Assembly (NCBI GenBank): GCA_018806985.1
Contig: JADANN010000098.1
Span: 992,001 to 1,056,000, forward strand
From: Angiostrongylus vasorum
Lineage: Eukaryota; Nematoda; Chromadorea; Rhabditida; Metastrongylidae
Length of the DNA: 64,000 nt
Direction of reading: 5' to 3'
Under the pieces are notes generated by a model, which did not search any database, was not told the DNA's origin, and worked only from the letters and a program-made list of their open reading frames with translations. Of this stretch, positions 25,126-36,798 are shown one piece after another. The stretch's first letter is position 1; each line of letters starts with the position of its first letter. The position numbers were made by a program, and so were the translations under genes.

Positions 25126-25729
25126 CTGAGAAATAGAGACAATCAACGTGAGCGGCCGCTAGCGAAGTCAGAAGTGATCGCGACAAGAAGTTCAACTGAG
25201 TCGTTCGAGTCCGCTGCGCTGCAATAGCTTTCCACTTTTTTTTTCGAATAGAAATACACATAAAAGGTTCCTTGCGTGCTGATTTCGTTCTTGTAAGGGT
25301 TGACTTCCATTTTAAAAAACGAACGACAGTTAATCAGACATTTCACAAAACAAAAGAATTTAAGGATCTCTAAGAATTTCCGTTTCACACTATATGCAGT
25401 CGTTCTTGTTAAAAAAAATGATGACTTTACGATGATTATTTTATTAATGGAGAAAAAGATGCTCGTTTCCAGACATTCTCAGTTCCACCGTATATTCGTT
25501 GGGAACTTAGTGCTTCTTAGTCCATTTTTCGAAAAACCCAAATCATCGCTTGAATGGGAATCTCCATAAGAGTGAAAATGGGAAGTTGCTAAGGGTCCGA
25601 GTATAATCGTAATCTATGGGGGGTGGCTTTCGTAAATAAAGGTGATGCATTATCTTCCTATTGGAGGAGTATTTTTTCGTTTCATGAAATGCAAATGGTG
25701 AAATAAGCGACCTTGTACATGCTCCAAGA

Positions 25730-25856
25730 GCATATTTTCATCTTCGTACTGATCCCTTGCATCGAGACGCATTTTTATGCATTTCAATTTTCCTAGATCC
25801 ACAGCGTCCTTGATACTGTCGAGAACCTCGTGGTCGATCATATTCTCCAGAATCTC
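25730..25856 (-). CDS. Candidate internal exon, unrecognised
   Basis: Minus-strand frame reads ILENMIDHEVLDSIKDAVDL and continues as a charged helical segment. Possible donors are at GTACAAG or GTCGCT near 25728-25735. It is placed consistently with the exon at 25061-25125 but the join needs the weaker donor. Confidence 0.3.
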
Positions 25857-26149
25857 AAAGAAAAACAAAGTTGAACGAAACAAGAAGTTTCATCCAAACT
25901 ATGTTTTTTATTTTCGTTATATACGACCCGTCTTTCACATCTACTGTGCGGATCCCAGCACTTCTCACATTCGATTCGTTCCTTTGCGTCCATGACCCAC
26001 GAAAGTTTTCCAACTTTTAGGTGTGGCTTCGGCTGCTGCTTAAGATTTCCATTTCATCTTGCATGCCGTGGAATGCTAATCGAGTCGTTTCTAACTGAAG
26101 TCCTGAGACACCTGTGCTAGAGCGTTTCCACCTGGAGTTCAGAGAGGGA

Positions 26150-26280
26150 TTGTTCCCCGACAAGTTCGGTACCAATTTCCCGACCCGAAGGGATGACAGG
26201 CTCGCTGACCCTTGAGCGGGATCGAACCAGAACCGTGATCGCGATGACCGGCATCATTACCACTGTGTATTCGCCCCTTA
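26150..26280 (-). mobile_element. SINE-A head, diverged
   Basis: Body CCCGACAAGTTCGGTACC, then head with GGGATCGAACCAGAACC and an A box near 26265. Confidence 0.5.
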
Positions 26281-26426
26281 TCTGGAGCATAAATGACTAG
26301 GAATTCAATATCTGGTTCCAGAGGTTTTTAGGGAACATAACATTTTAAGAAATATTGAGAAAAAAAAACCAAAGACTCGAGATTTCGGAACGATGACAAT
26401 CGTTTCAGCGACTCTTCACCCAAGCA

Positions 26427-26472
26427 CCATGCGAAGTACGGATTTTGTGAGCGCAGCGTTAACGACCTGTAA
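26427..26472 (-). CDS. Candidate short exon
   Basis: Between TTTACAG and GTGAAG on the minus strand, reading VVNAALTKSVLRMVLG in one frame. This resembles the C-terminal VVN..L..S helix of START lipid-transfer domains, but it is too short to be decisive. Confidence 0.25.
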
Positions 26473-26889
26473 ATGGAAAGAACGTATTTCCAAGGAAAAA
26501 GTCATAAAAAATTAGCCTTCACCGATTTTGAAATATTGTATCGAGTAGAAGATGTGGTGGGTCCTATTGTTTCATAACGAAGACGTTCTAATTGAAAGAT
26601 TTGACATTGACCCTCTAATATGTAAAAAAAAACAAAAAGCAAAGAAAAAATGTTGGGATCTCGAATCAGTTAAATAAGGAAAAAGTCACATAAATGACGG
26701 CAAGATCAAACGCTTTTCTACAAAACCCATTAAGGAAGACACAAGATATTCACTAAAAAAGAATGAGATGACGTTCAGAAGTGGTAATCGACGTGACTGT
26801 GTACGCGGTGCTAAGTTGTAATACTCGAAAAGGATGGTGAAAGAAGGATTAAAAGATAAGGTATTCCGAGTTAGCGTCCTGAATCCTGA

Positions 26890-27115
26890 GAGAGGCACCA
26901 TGTTTTGGACTTCATCAAGCATCGCAGAATGGATTGAATGCCGGCACCTACCGATGTACGGACGAAATCAGTGATTTTATATCTCCAGACAAATCTGTTA
27001 CCAAATCCTCAATATCAAGAAAATGGTAGCGATGGTTTGTCCAGGGCGCTGGATCAAACCATCGACCCCGTTTCTACTGCTGGGTGCCTCTCACCACTGC
27101 ATGTGCCCTACTCAG
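26890..27115 (-). mobile_element. SINE-A copy, diverged
   Basis: GACTTCATCAAGCATCGCAG, CACCTACCGATGTACG, then head GGATCAAACCATCGACCCC and TGAGAGGCACCC on the minus strand. Confidence 0.6.
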
Positions 27116-27510
27116 GTCAATCGTACCATGAAATCAAATCTTATGAACACAAAAATCCAATTCAGTGTTAGAAGCAAATCACATTTACCAAGGAATCTAA
27201 GACCGAGAAACCGAACATTCAATTGGTAAACTGTAAGCTATTCATTTTTCCACTTTTTTCACTTTCTATACCCTTTAAAAATAGTCATAGCTTGCAATAA
27301 ACTAAAACCATCGCGAAAATACGACAATTTTCGTAAAAAATACAAAGGACTACCAAATCTACTAGATTTGAGGAGATCAGGGAGTATGTGATGGTTATGA
27401 GTGAATAATCACATAAGTGACTTGATCAGTAGTCACTGTTCGGTTTCATAGTAAAGCTCTACAGTAATAAAATTGAAAGTGAATAGAAGAACTGTTTAAC
27501 CAATACCTAC

Positions 27511-27590
27511 TTTGGATCGATCTTTCCACGCATCTCTTCACAAAGTTTGATCGTATGAGCTAATCGCTCATCAACACGTCTGGCAACCAG
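27511..27590 (-). CDS. Candidate internal exon, unrecognised
   Basis: Minus-strand reading RVDERLAHTIKLCEEMRGK follows GTTGCCAG and ends at GTAGGT. The composition is convincingly protein-like. It lies between the START-like exon at 29288-29415 and the short exon near 26450, but phases do not join cleanly. Confidence 0.3.
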
Positions 27591-27929
27591 ATAAGGTCAT
27601 TTTTTAAAGAGCGTCGATCCGTAGCGTCACAACATCGAGGTAGGACAGTAACTGAAACGGTAACGGTTCCTATGGTCGTAAAAATGTTTCATTTTTTTAA
27701 ATGTAGAACAACAGAAAACACAGTCAGACTTGGGTCGAGAAGATGTTAGCAAAAGGAAATCGTCCATAAACCTGCAATATGCCTGAATTCGTCCACAACG
27801 TCCACAAGAATTTCCCGCTACGACTCGCCATCGGATTCATTTCTCTAGACTTGTTCTCTTAAAAGTGGGTATTTGTATATTTTGAAAACATAATTCAGTT
27901 AGTAACGCATGGTAAAGTGAAGCATGTCC

Positions 27930-28870
27930 CCATTTACGCAGTGACGAGCACATACCTTATGGTTCAATTCCGTAAACAATAGAACGAAATTTATTAGGAT
28001 ACAACAGTTGATGTTTCGGGCGATTTCGCCTTCTTCAGAGCCTGGAAAGGTCAAATTGAGATGCGATCTGCTCAACCCATACGCTTTCATAACCCATAGC
28101 AGATAAAACTTAACAAATAAATTTGCATTCGCACAAGAAATAGCTTCATTTAAACACCCACCGTTTATTTGTTGTAAGTATTCAAATTGTTGGTGGAGAG
28201 CAGCCGCATAGACTAATACATGGGCGAGGACTGTGGTTGTGTCAGGACATTGAATCAGCCTGAGGTGTGGGACGAGGTCACGCGTGATGACAAGACACTC
28301 CTCCTTACGGATCATTGTTGGATTTTTGGAATTAATCCAAAATGCTTCAAGAGTTTTACGCGCTGATGTTTTGGATTCCTACGTGAGGATAGTGACTTCT
28401 ACTTCAAAATCTTCTCCATTGTGTTTCTGCGTCTTATGTGTGCCTAGTTGAGTGCTTGGCTTCAATTTAGATTGACCGACTAGACGTTCTTCTATGCAGA
28501 CGCAGAGCGGTCTACCCTTTTCGTCAACGTATCCGTCCCCACACCCTTTGCAAGAGATTAGGTACACCGTACGTGAACTCATCCAATCACCGTCTCTACC
28601 GTTAGGGGCAAATTATGCAGTTTTTCATTGTACACAAACGGTCATATAGGCAGTTACGAATTGCGAACGTACGAAAAAAGTTACGAAAAAAAATTAAATT
28701 GAAAAATTACGAAAAATTAGCTGGCGTCTTAGAGCGTCCGATGGTATTTCTACCACTCTCACGGAAATTTGACCGTTCCAGTCTCTGACGAAGGCGAAAC
28801 CGCCAAGACGTCGGCTATTGTGTGCCAGTAAATGCTGTACCACCAACCACGTGTTTGCTCGTAGAAGAAA
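27930..28870 (-). mobile_element. Penelope-like element 3' fragment with GIY-YIG endonuclease
   Basis: Minus strand 28379-28582 reads SRTVYLISCKGCGDGYVDEK then GRPLCVCIEERL, LGTHKTQKHNGEDFEVEV, a GIY-YIG domain of PLE type (established: PLEs pair RT with GIY-YIG). It continues after a stop as KTSARKTLEAFW.., KEECLVITRDLVPHLRL to the C-terminus. Hammerhead-like motifs point outward at both ends (about 28035 - and 28795 +), so the termini are inverted relative to each other. Confidence 0.82.
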
Positions 28871-29159
28871 AACAGTGGAAAAAAAACAGTTTCTCTATTC
28901 CCAGATGGACTCGATTTAAATCTTTGTACTAAGACTCTCCATAGGACCAAATCATAGAGTTTTTAAAAAAAGCCAATATCAACCATTACTAAGCCTAAAA
29001 TGAGATTCTTATCAAAGCTGAAGAAAAAAAGACTTTAAATAGTTTTCATATTTTGCATACTTCAGTATTTTTACGAAGACAACATTTCTAACATATTCTA
29101 AGAAAAAATTCACGAGAAAAGTTGTCGGATCTTTCGGATCGAATCGAACGTTTCGATTT

Positions 29160-29423
29160 TTAGAGCTGTTTGAACTTATTTAACATCGTAAATATCGCAT
29201 GAATGGCATCCAGAATAGAATTTCCTATGCCGAAAAACCTGCTGTAAAGCATAGGAAAAAAGTGTCGATTCCTAGAAATCCATATACAGACATGATTGTC
29301 TGCTGCAGGGTGTGGTGAAATACAGTACTCCATTACCGGACCACGAACATCCGTGCGATCGTCACCCGGTAGCAAATCGATATCCATGAGTACCATACTG
29401 TACTGGGCAGTCTTTCTAAACAA
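29160..29423 (-). CDS. Candidate exon, possibly START-domain-like
   Basis: The minus-strand frame is open for 87 codons. The best-supported exon is 29288-29415, bounded by TTGTTTAG and GTATAT, reading ..MVLMDIDLLPGDDRTDVRG then MEYCISPHPAADNHV. The D.LPGDDRTDVRG..EYCISP pattern is reminiscent of START domains, but I cannot confirm this. The part below 29288 is probably intron that stays open by chance. Confidence 0.35.
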   Translation of the reverse strand: MFRKTAQYSMVLMDIDLLPGDDRTDVRGPVMEYCISPHPAADNHVCIWISRNRHFFPMLYSRFFGIGNSILDAIHAIFTMLNKFKQL

Positions 29424-29518
29424 TCGACCTCGTTTGTTGCGAAAGCCACCAATATCTTACTCGTCTTTTGTTTTGCTACAATGAGCCTGGTTCTTCAATT
29501 TATGTCGCTAATGCATTT

Positions 29519-29820
29519 AACTGGGCGTGTGTAGTGGTTAGAAGTGCTCTGCAAAATATACGTAGTAGTTAGTTCTGAATCCTCAAAGCATATAGACCAA
29601 GTTTCATGACCATCTGGAATTGACAAATTGTAGCATAATTGTCTTGGAAGACTAAAAAACAGTGAACTGGTACATCAGCAGTCTCCGAAAGATATTTTGT
29701 GCGCAAAATATGCAGTCAATCGGCTCTATGACTCTTAGTGGAATCGACGGCTCATGGCGCCGTCCCAAAGGATCAATCAACGGCGAAAACTTTACCCTCT
29801 TACCATGTTTACATCCACTG
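29519..29820 (+). mobile_element. SINE-A copy, diverged
   Basis: A-box-like GTGTAGTGGTTAGAAG (29529), body with GCAGTCAATCGGCTC, end CAACGGCGAAAACTTTACCC. Confidence 0.55.
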
Positions 29821-29929
29821 AAATAAACGTTAAACAAAATTGGTTGCTTTCACAAACATAACAATGACCCTTTTGACTACAGCGGAGGCCAGGTTTCTAA
29901 TGTATGTGCTCAACGTCCACCAAATTTAA

Positions 29930-30060
29930 CTCGGTCGTTAGTGGTGCACTGCACAAAGGACCGTGAATTCGATCTTAGTTCAAGAGCGAACCATGCCCTT
30001 CATCTCTCCATTGACCAGAGAATTAGTACCAAATCTGTTTGTGAGAATAAAATACCAATT
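29930..30060 (+). mobile_element. SINE-A head remnant
   Basis: CGTTAGTGGTGCACTGC and GAATTCGATCTTAG boxes only, then CCAAATCTGTTTGTGAG. Confidence 0.35.
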
Positions 30061-30069
30061 TAATGATGT

Positions 30070-30245
30070 CATACATTTATTAACTCCCTACTCTTTTTTT
30101 GATGGCACAGCAGTTTAGGAACTACAATCACAAGAATGCTGAGATATGAGCACAACTCCAAATCCCAAGCCAACTTGGAACTCTCCAGTCTGAATGTTAA
30201 CGTGTTACCTACTGCACCACCACGGCCATTGCTTTGACCTTTTCT
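30070..30245 (+). mobile_element. SINE-B-like remnant
   Basis: CAAGAATGCTGAGATATGAGC then GTTACCTACTGCACCACC; minus-strand tRNA-like unit, diverged. Confidence 0.4.
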
Positions 30246-30743
30246 CAGCCGCTTTTTTTATTCTATCGGTGGCATCAGATCTATCGATACGCTCATGGAA
30301 GTGACCATCCGGGCCAGACGTTCCCTCTATCATCTCTTCGATGCTCAACGGAGTCGTCGGATCGTGGCACAATCCTAAGGATTGGCCAACGCTTAGCTCA
30401 TTATGCTTTCTACTTTACGAGCAGCGGCGATCGAATTCAGGTACAAGCCCGAGATTTTGAATCAACACTTAGGTTGCCCACGTCAAGAGCGAGTCTTACG
30501 CATGAACCAGCTCCATGTCTCGCATTTTCGGTAGGGAGTTGACGCTCGTGTACTATTGTCGTCGTTGCACTCTTCGCGGTAGTTGGTGTTCATCCCCATA
30601 CTAGATGATAAGTACGATATTACCATTTTTTGGGGAGCTGTTCATGGTTATTCGTAAACGGGTAATAGAAAAGGCTCTCGGTGTTGATCAATCCTTGATG
30701 GATGCGAGATGCATTAAGCATCATTAGAGTAAATGCACATTTA

Positions 30744-33715
30744 TTAGGTTGTAACATATGAGATGTCCGATTTTAAATGCAAAATTTAAACAACCACAAC
30801 TTTTTTTCATGACAAATTTTATCATTTGTAATAAGCACCATTAGAATCAGCACATTTTTGCTAACGAGAAACAAGTTCATTTTGCGCAAAATTCTGGAGT
30901 TTTGGAAGCGATGAATGCGTCGAAGGCATTCGTCATCGTGGATGGTGAAACATTTCTCGGCAGGAAGTTGTCAAGGTGTTTGGAGAAGTGATAGCCGGTA
31001 GGTGAGTGGTCTGATCAATATGGGAGATGAGGCAAAGTTTCGTAGCCCAACTCGTTCAACCTCTACAGCGCTAGTTCCATAACGTAAGGCCGGGGGCGTT
31101 ATCGTGAAGCATTTGTCTTTTCCTGCTCACTAATGTCGGTCGTTGATGTCGTAGTTTACGCTGCATTTCGCCGATTTGTTGGCAGTACTTCTCTGCCATT
31201 AATCGTTTCGCCTGGATTCAAAAAGCTGTGATGAATCACCCCGGCTGCAGACCACCAAACAGTCACCATATCCTTTTTTTGTGCAATTTCGGCTTTGGGA
31301 AGTGCTGTGGAGCCTAATCGTAATCGAACCACTGAGGTGAACGTAGCTGGCTGTAGTACAGAATCCTCTTCTCGTCGCACGTCGCAATTCGATCAAGGAA
31401 ATATTCGTCTTGGTTGGGAACGGGGATTTTTTTGATTACCGTTTAATTCGTGCGGCGCCCACTTGTCGAGTTGTTTTGTCCTTCATATGCGATTCAGTGA
31501 GTGAAAATCGTTTTTGTATTTACGCCAAACTTTTCTGCAAGCTCTCCAATGGTTCAAAGGACCGACCTTCTACAAACCTCGGCATAGATAGTCTGCATAG
31601 CATATTTACTTATGTGATACTATAAACTGAATTTGCTTAGCCAATGCGAGGTTGGTATAGGTCTTCGATGTCGTTGTCGTTGTTGTTGGTTGCTGCTGGT
31701 GTTGTTGGTCGATGGCTGACGTTTCGGCGTCTTCCTCAGAGCCTGGACGTATTTTATACAAGAATACTTTAATTATTCGATGGAAAAAAAAGCTAAAGTA
31801 TTAGTGAAGACCAAACTTTTAAACAGATGCCATATTGATCAAAAAAGGCTATTCACCGTGGTGTTATGAGTGGGACTGCCCGCGTGTTATTCACGTGGGA
31901 CAGGAACCCAGACCCACCCATAGCTCAAGAAATCATTTTGAAATAAGGCGCCAGGTCACGTGTGATAGTGAGGCATTCGTCTTTCCGGTCCATGTTTGGA
32001 TTTTTGGAATTCATCCAGAACAACTCAAGAGTCTTGCACGCTGATATTTTTCGATTTTTGCACTAGGATCGGCACAGTCACTGTAAAATCATCGTGCCCT
32101 ATTTATACCTAGAGAAGTGCTTTAACGAATTTTAACTTTCCAATCTAGATGTTCCTTTATGAGGACACAAAGCGGTGTACCCGTTTCCCCCAATATATTC
32201 ATCACCGTATGCCTCACACGAGATCAAATATATTGTACCTGAACTCATGTAATCAAAATTCAAGACCTGTGAGACTTTTATTGCTGATAAAAAGTAGAGA
32301 ATTTGCAGTTATTCCTATTCAGTTCGCTATTAGAATAATAGAATAACATTCCGCATTCAGCTGGATGTTAGAATAAAGAATAACATTCGGCAAAATAGTA
32401 TTAGAAACCCAAGTGAGATCCCTTTCAAGCCACCCTTGTAATCCAACGAAATGAGTTGCATCATTAAGAGACGCTTAAGAAAAAAGTGGTCTTGAAGATT
32501 ATGTTCCCCCATCCAACGATAACGATTATTGACATCCCACCCAGTACCCTACGCCGTCAGTTAGTTCGCAACCATCTCTATGATCGTTTGTGCAGTTCAG
32601 AAAAATTGTACAATCTGCCTAACGGGACAGACGGGGATTGCATGAATTCAGGTACAATATATTTGATCTCATGTAAGGCATGCGGTGAGGAATAGATTGG
32701 TGAGACGGGTAGACCACTTTGTGTCCCCCATAAAGGATCATCTAGATGGGAAAGTTAAAATTCATCAAAGCACTTCTCTAGGCAAACATAGGGCACAAAA
32801 GCACAATGGCGATGGTTTTGAAGTGACTGTGCCGTTCTTAGCGCAGGAATCAAAATCATCAACGCGAAAAGACTCTTGAGGCGTTTTTGGATAAAATTCA
32901 CAAAACCCAAAGATGAACCAGAAAGACGACTGCCTCACTATCACACGTGAACAGGCGCCTTATTTCAAAATGGTTTTTTGACCTATGGGTGGATCTGGCT
33001 CGCCGTCCGACGTGAACAACACGCGGACAGTTCCACTCATAGCACCACAGTGAGTAGCCTTTTTGATCAATATGGCGTCCATTTAAAAATTCGGCCTTCA
33101 TTAATACTTAGCTTTTTTCCACCGCATAATTAAAGTATTCCTGTATAAAATACGTCCAGGCTCTGAGGAAGAGGAAATCGCCGAGACGTCAACCATCGAC
33201 CATTAACACCAACAGCTACGACAACAACAACAACGACAATGAAGACCTATACCAACCACGCATTGGCATCTCCAATAGTTGTTCGCGTGTTTAATTCCAG
33301 TAGTGCCTTCAATGCTTAAATTCGTCTTCGTCAAATTCATTGAGACGTCCGCGGCCTTCCTTATCGTGGAGGTCGAAATCATCAGATCGGAAATTGAGGA
33401 ACCATGTTCCTCCTTTTGATTCACCAACACTACCTACACCTCAAACTTGATGGTTTTCCAAGCTCCTGCCGCTGCATTATGTCCACTCCTCCACTTATTC
33501 AAAGAAGGACACGAATATTACATTGATTCGTACTAAAGTTAAAGCCTATAGAATTTGAAAATGATAAATCTTGAGAAAAACCGATATAGAAAGAGCAGAC
33601 TTTTGTGTTTCAAAAATGCACATTAAACATTCATAAAGGGCAAAAATTTTTTATTTAAAAAATTACGCGGAATATAAAAACAATAATATCGGGTATTTCA
33701 CATGTACCAACCTAA
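30744..33715 (-). mobile_element. Mariner element with both terminal repeats, split by a PLE foldback
   Basis: Left end TTAGGTTGTAACATATGAGA (30744 on) and right end, as reverse complement, TTAGGTTGGTACATGTGAAA (ending 33715) are matching terminal inverted repeats, each next to a TA duplication (30742-30743 and 33716-33717). The transposase is on the minus strand. The N-terminal helix-turn-helix part is at about 33305-33535 (GHNAAAGAW, FRSDDFDLHDKEGRGRLNEF). The catalytic part is at 30850-31605 (TVWWSAAGVIHHSFLNPGET, RLNELGYETLPHLPY). A PLE foldback (about 31635-33275) separates the two halves. Frameshifts and stops make it inactive. Confidence 0.88.
31635..33275. mobile_element. Penelope-like element foldback with two GIY-YIG arms
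   Basis: Two inverted arms of about 620 bp (roughly 31640-32260 and 32640-33270) around a non-palindromic centre. The right half, plus strand 32520-32900, encodes a PLE endonuclease tail: PPSTLRRQLVRN, NLPNGTDGDC, TIYLISCKACG then frameshifted GETGRPLCV, LGKHRAQKHNGDGFEV, and LAQESKS. The left arm has the same tail on the minus strand. Both outer ends carry degenerate hammerhead-like CUGAGGA motifs (31730 -, 33160 +). It is inserted in a mariner. Confidence 0.8.
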
Positions 33716-33897
33716 TATAATATACAGTGACTCCTGGTGCTTACCTATGTTTTGAGACAGCACTGTATCCTCCCAGAGAGGACTGCTACCAAACTACCGA
33801 CGCCCGATGGATGGAAAAGCTTGGTGAGCCTGTGGCGTGGAATCGACCCTATGTGTACTGCAAAGGCACCTAACCACAACGCTACACCACGCGCCCC

Positions 33898-34689
33898 CTT
33901 ATGGTTAACCGTATGACATAGAATTCTACGAGTAGTAAAAAAAATGTTTGACGAACATTATGTAGTACAATCCAAGTGAACATTTTCGGTCTGGATGAAG
34001 CTGGACGCTGTGGAAACGTCGTTTATGATAAAATCAATCTCGTATTAAGCCGCAGTGTAATTTTAGTAACAAAGGACCACATTCATTTTATAGCAAAAAC
34101 TGTTTTCTTAAGGATGAGATGAACAAAATTTCCGATAGATTCAGATCGTGAGATGTCAGTTTTATTGTTCATTAATCCACGTGTTGCATATCATTGCATG
34201 AAGAACTACCAGAAAAGAAACGCTATACGAAAAGATACGAAAACTATCTGAACGCTTCCAGGTATTCCGAATCATTCAATAATAAAAACTATCTCAGAAA
34301 ACGACTAAACCTTTGGACATGAGAAAGATTTTCGGTGATGAGAGATCGCCACCTGGTGGATACCTTGAAAGCCGACAGCATCACATCATGTGCCGGAAGG
34401 TACAGATGATCTGAACATATGAAGCGAAGAGTAAGTGAAAATAGGAAAAAAAAGCAGAAATCCTATTAAAAAAATAGTTAAGCTGAAAAAAACTGAGGAA
34501 CTTTGTCTTCAACAAAATAAACACCACCTTTTGCACGGTAGCGAGAGAAGTAACGAAATGATTGAACGATTTTAGGTTCAGATAGCGGCCATCTTCCAAC
34601 TAAGTTCTTTGTTATATTTTTCTCACCTTTAAGACTTCTTGTTTACTTTATTTTATTAATTTCCGTAAACAACACTATTTTTGGCCGGA
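33898..34689. other. No gene seen
   Basis: A/T-rich sequence between the split SINE and the 3' end of the RTE element. CCACCTGGTGG at 34352-34362 recurs at 38054-38064 beside the RTE 5' end and may be RTE-related. Confidence 0.35.
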
Positions 34690-34724
34690 CAAAATATACT
34701 AAGCGATTAAATGTACCACCTGTA

Positions 34725-35252
34725 TCACCTGTAGTCCCGTTGATCGTCGAGTGACTCCAGCGCACGCCAGTAAAACTTCCATTTTTCCCTGTCCCGTGGA
34801 AGAGTAGCCCAGTGGGTTCTGCTCGCTCTAGGGACTCGTCGAGCATCATATCTTTCTTCTAGGCTCTTCGTGAAGAGCTCTGACCATCGGGTCGGTGGTC
34901 TTCCTGCAGTGCGTTTGACATCCCGAGGAATCCAGTCACTAACGGCTCTTGTCCATCGGTTGTCATTCATACGCATTACGTGTCCGGCCCACCTTATCTT
35001 CGACTGCTTGGCGTACAGAACGGCATCTTTGATTTTTGATCGTTGACGCAGGTCGGAGCTTCGGATCCCGTCCCTTACTTGTGTGGAACGGGATACTCCT
35101 ATCATCGCCCTTTCGACTGCGCGTTCGATAACGCTAAGTGACCTTTCATCCTGCTTACGCAGCGACCAAGTTTCTGACGCATACGTTAGGGCAGGAAGTA
35201 CCGTTGAGTCGAAAAGGTGGGCACGGAGTCGGGTGTTCGTTGTTCTCTTCAC
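34725..35252 (-). pseudogene. RTE C-terminal domain
   Basis: 175-codon open piece with the conserved tail of nematode RTE/BovB-like elements: TVLPALTYASETWSLRK, RWAGHVMRMNDNRW, DWIPRDVKRTAGRPPTRWSE and a final HWATLPRDREKWK. This segment is intact, unlike the RT. Its function in live elements is poorly defined. Confidence 0.9.
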
Positions 35253-35268
35253 TACATCCTCGATGCTC

Positions 35269-35505
35269 TTAGAAGCACCTCAAGCCGCTCGCTTCCTTCT
35301 GCTCAGCTCTGAAGCTAAGTCGTTCAACGTGTTGATTTCCCAACCTAGATAGACGTAACTGAAGCATTCGTAGATAATCGTTCCGTTGAGCTTGATGACG
35401 CGTATGAAAACCAATCTGTTCCTCATGAACATCCCTTTTTATGAGATTTAGTCGAATACCAATCTTTCTACAGGCTTTATCAAAATCGGCAAGCATTCGT
35501 TCCAC
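35269..35505 (-). pseudogene. RTE reverse transcriptase, palm-to-thumb piece
   Basis: Begins VERMLADFDKACRKIGIRLN (the segment after the FADD motif), then a frameshift. The expected SYVYLGREIN motif and an RRKRAA motif follow in other frames. Confidence 0.8.
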
Positions 35506-36120
35506 TTAGCTAATGTTCGGTGTTATAAAGACGATGTCATCAGCAAAGCGAAGATGATGTAACTGCCGACTATCGATTTTCACTTCCACATTGTCTATAT
35601 TATCCCATTCCAATGTTCGCATGACTTTCTGGAGGGTGGCGGTAAATAATTTTGGCGAAATGGTATCACCTTGCCCAACTCCTCTTTTGACGTCAATGTT
35701 AAAATCGTTGTAGAATGGTGATATCTTGGTTGTGAAATTTTTGTACAGCTCACGAAGAGTCTTTACGTGCTCGGTAAGGACGCCCTGACTATCAAGGGCT
35801 CCCATGACTGCTTTTATCTCAACTGCATCAAAGTCCTTCTGTAAATCGATTAAAAGTGAGACAGAGCGGTCTTTTGTACTCTCGCAATACTTCAACAAGT
35901 CTTGTTTTCGTGTGGATGTGGTCCATCGTACTAAATCCTTTTCGAGACCCTTGCTTGCTCACATGGCTGTTCTTCGTCCAGTGTTCTGTCAATCCTGATG
36001 ACTCGAGTGAAAAGTTTGTAGACGATAGACAGCAAGCAGATTGGGCAATAGTTGTCGATATCGTGGAGGTCACCCTTCTTGAACATTAGCACGGTCCTGT
36101 TGGTCTTCCACTGAGTAGGG
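35506..36120 (-). pseudogene. RTE reverse transcriptase, fingers and palm
   Basis: The frame at 35506-35898 carries VSLLIDLQKDFDAVE (RT motif A-like, DLQKDFDA), GVGQGDTISPKLFTATL (motif B-like) and LHHLRFADDIVFI, with the catalytic FADD. Upstream 35900-36120 is frameshifted but shows GLTEH-type fingers and GFRKGF/MDHIHT-like remnants. A stop ends the frame right after FITPNIS. Function in intact elements: copies RNA into DNA at the target nick. Confidence 0.88.
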
Positions 36121-36798
36121 ACCTAATATTCAGACAGGGTAACGTGTGAAGAGCCGAGTCAGTGTGTTTACGAGGACTGGCGGAGGTTCTTCAGGTGTTC
36201 AGATCATATTCTGTCCGGACCTGGTGCTGATCGATTTTCCACCTACGAAATAGCATGTCGAATTTCGGAAGGGAGAACCGGTGGTACGACATATTCATCC
36301 TCCCTTTATTTCATATGGAAGGAGGAAGACGTGGATATTGAAGCAATGAAGGTAATCGTAAACCACTTTTCTTCATTGTTTTTCTCGACACTTTTACTGT
36401 TCCGTTTGGGTCGTGGGAGTGCCACCACTTTGGCTTTCTAGTTGGCGAAGTTTTGGCGTTCATTTGCGCATGCCTTTCCCAGCCTGTTCAGCTTCGATCA
36501 TAACTGCTGCTGTTATATCTTTAAGACTCTTCTTTTATCGCCTGTCTGCACTGTTTTGCAAGTTCGGACGTTAGTTCACGGTTGCCTGCATCTCGTGCGA
36601 TTCCACGCTGGAGCATCCGCAAGAGTGTGTCTGAAGACAGACATCTCATGGTAACTTTCGAACATTCAGCTTTCATAGCGCTAACAGTGAAGATATTGAA
36701 TGAGCCGATCGTAGTCCTCGTCAATGTTATAGACAACGGCATCTTCCCAACAGACGAATAATGAAATGAATAAACCCCAGTTTATGGTGGTTTTGGGA

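Larger units (their letters stand above)
30668..33897 (-). mobile_element. SINE-A copy interrupted by the mariner
   Basis: Tail half at 30668-30741 (GCTCTCGGTGTTGATCAATC to AAATGCACAT) and head half at 33718-33897 (CTATGTTTTGAGACAGCACT to CACAACGCTACACCACGCGC). The break is at the TA duplicated by the mariner. Confidence 0.75.

Noticed and set aside
27899..28315. 138-codon minus-strand open frame as a host gene
   Set aside because: It is the C-terminus and 3' region of a Penelope-like element (KEECLVITRDLVPH, then SEEGEIARN terminal sequence).
31199..31396. Small minus-strand open frames as host genes
   Set aside because: They are mariner transposase pieces in alternative frames.
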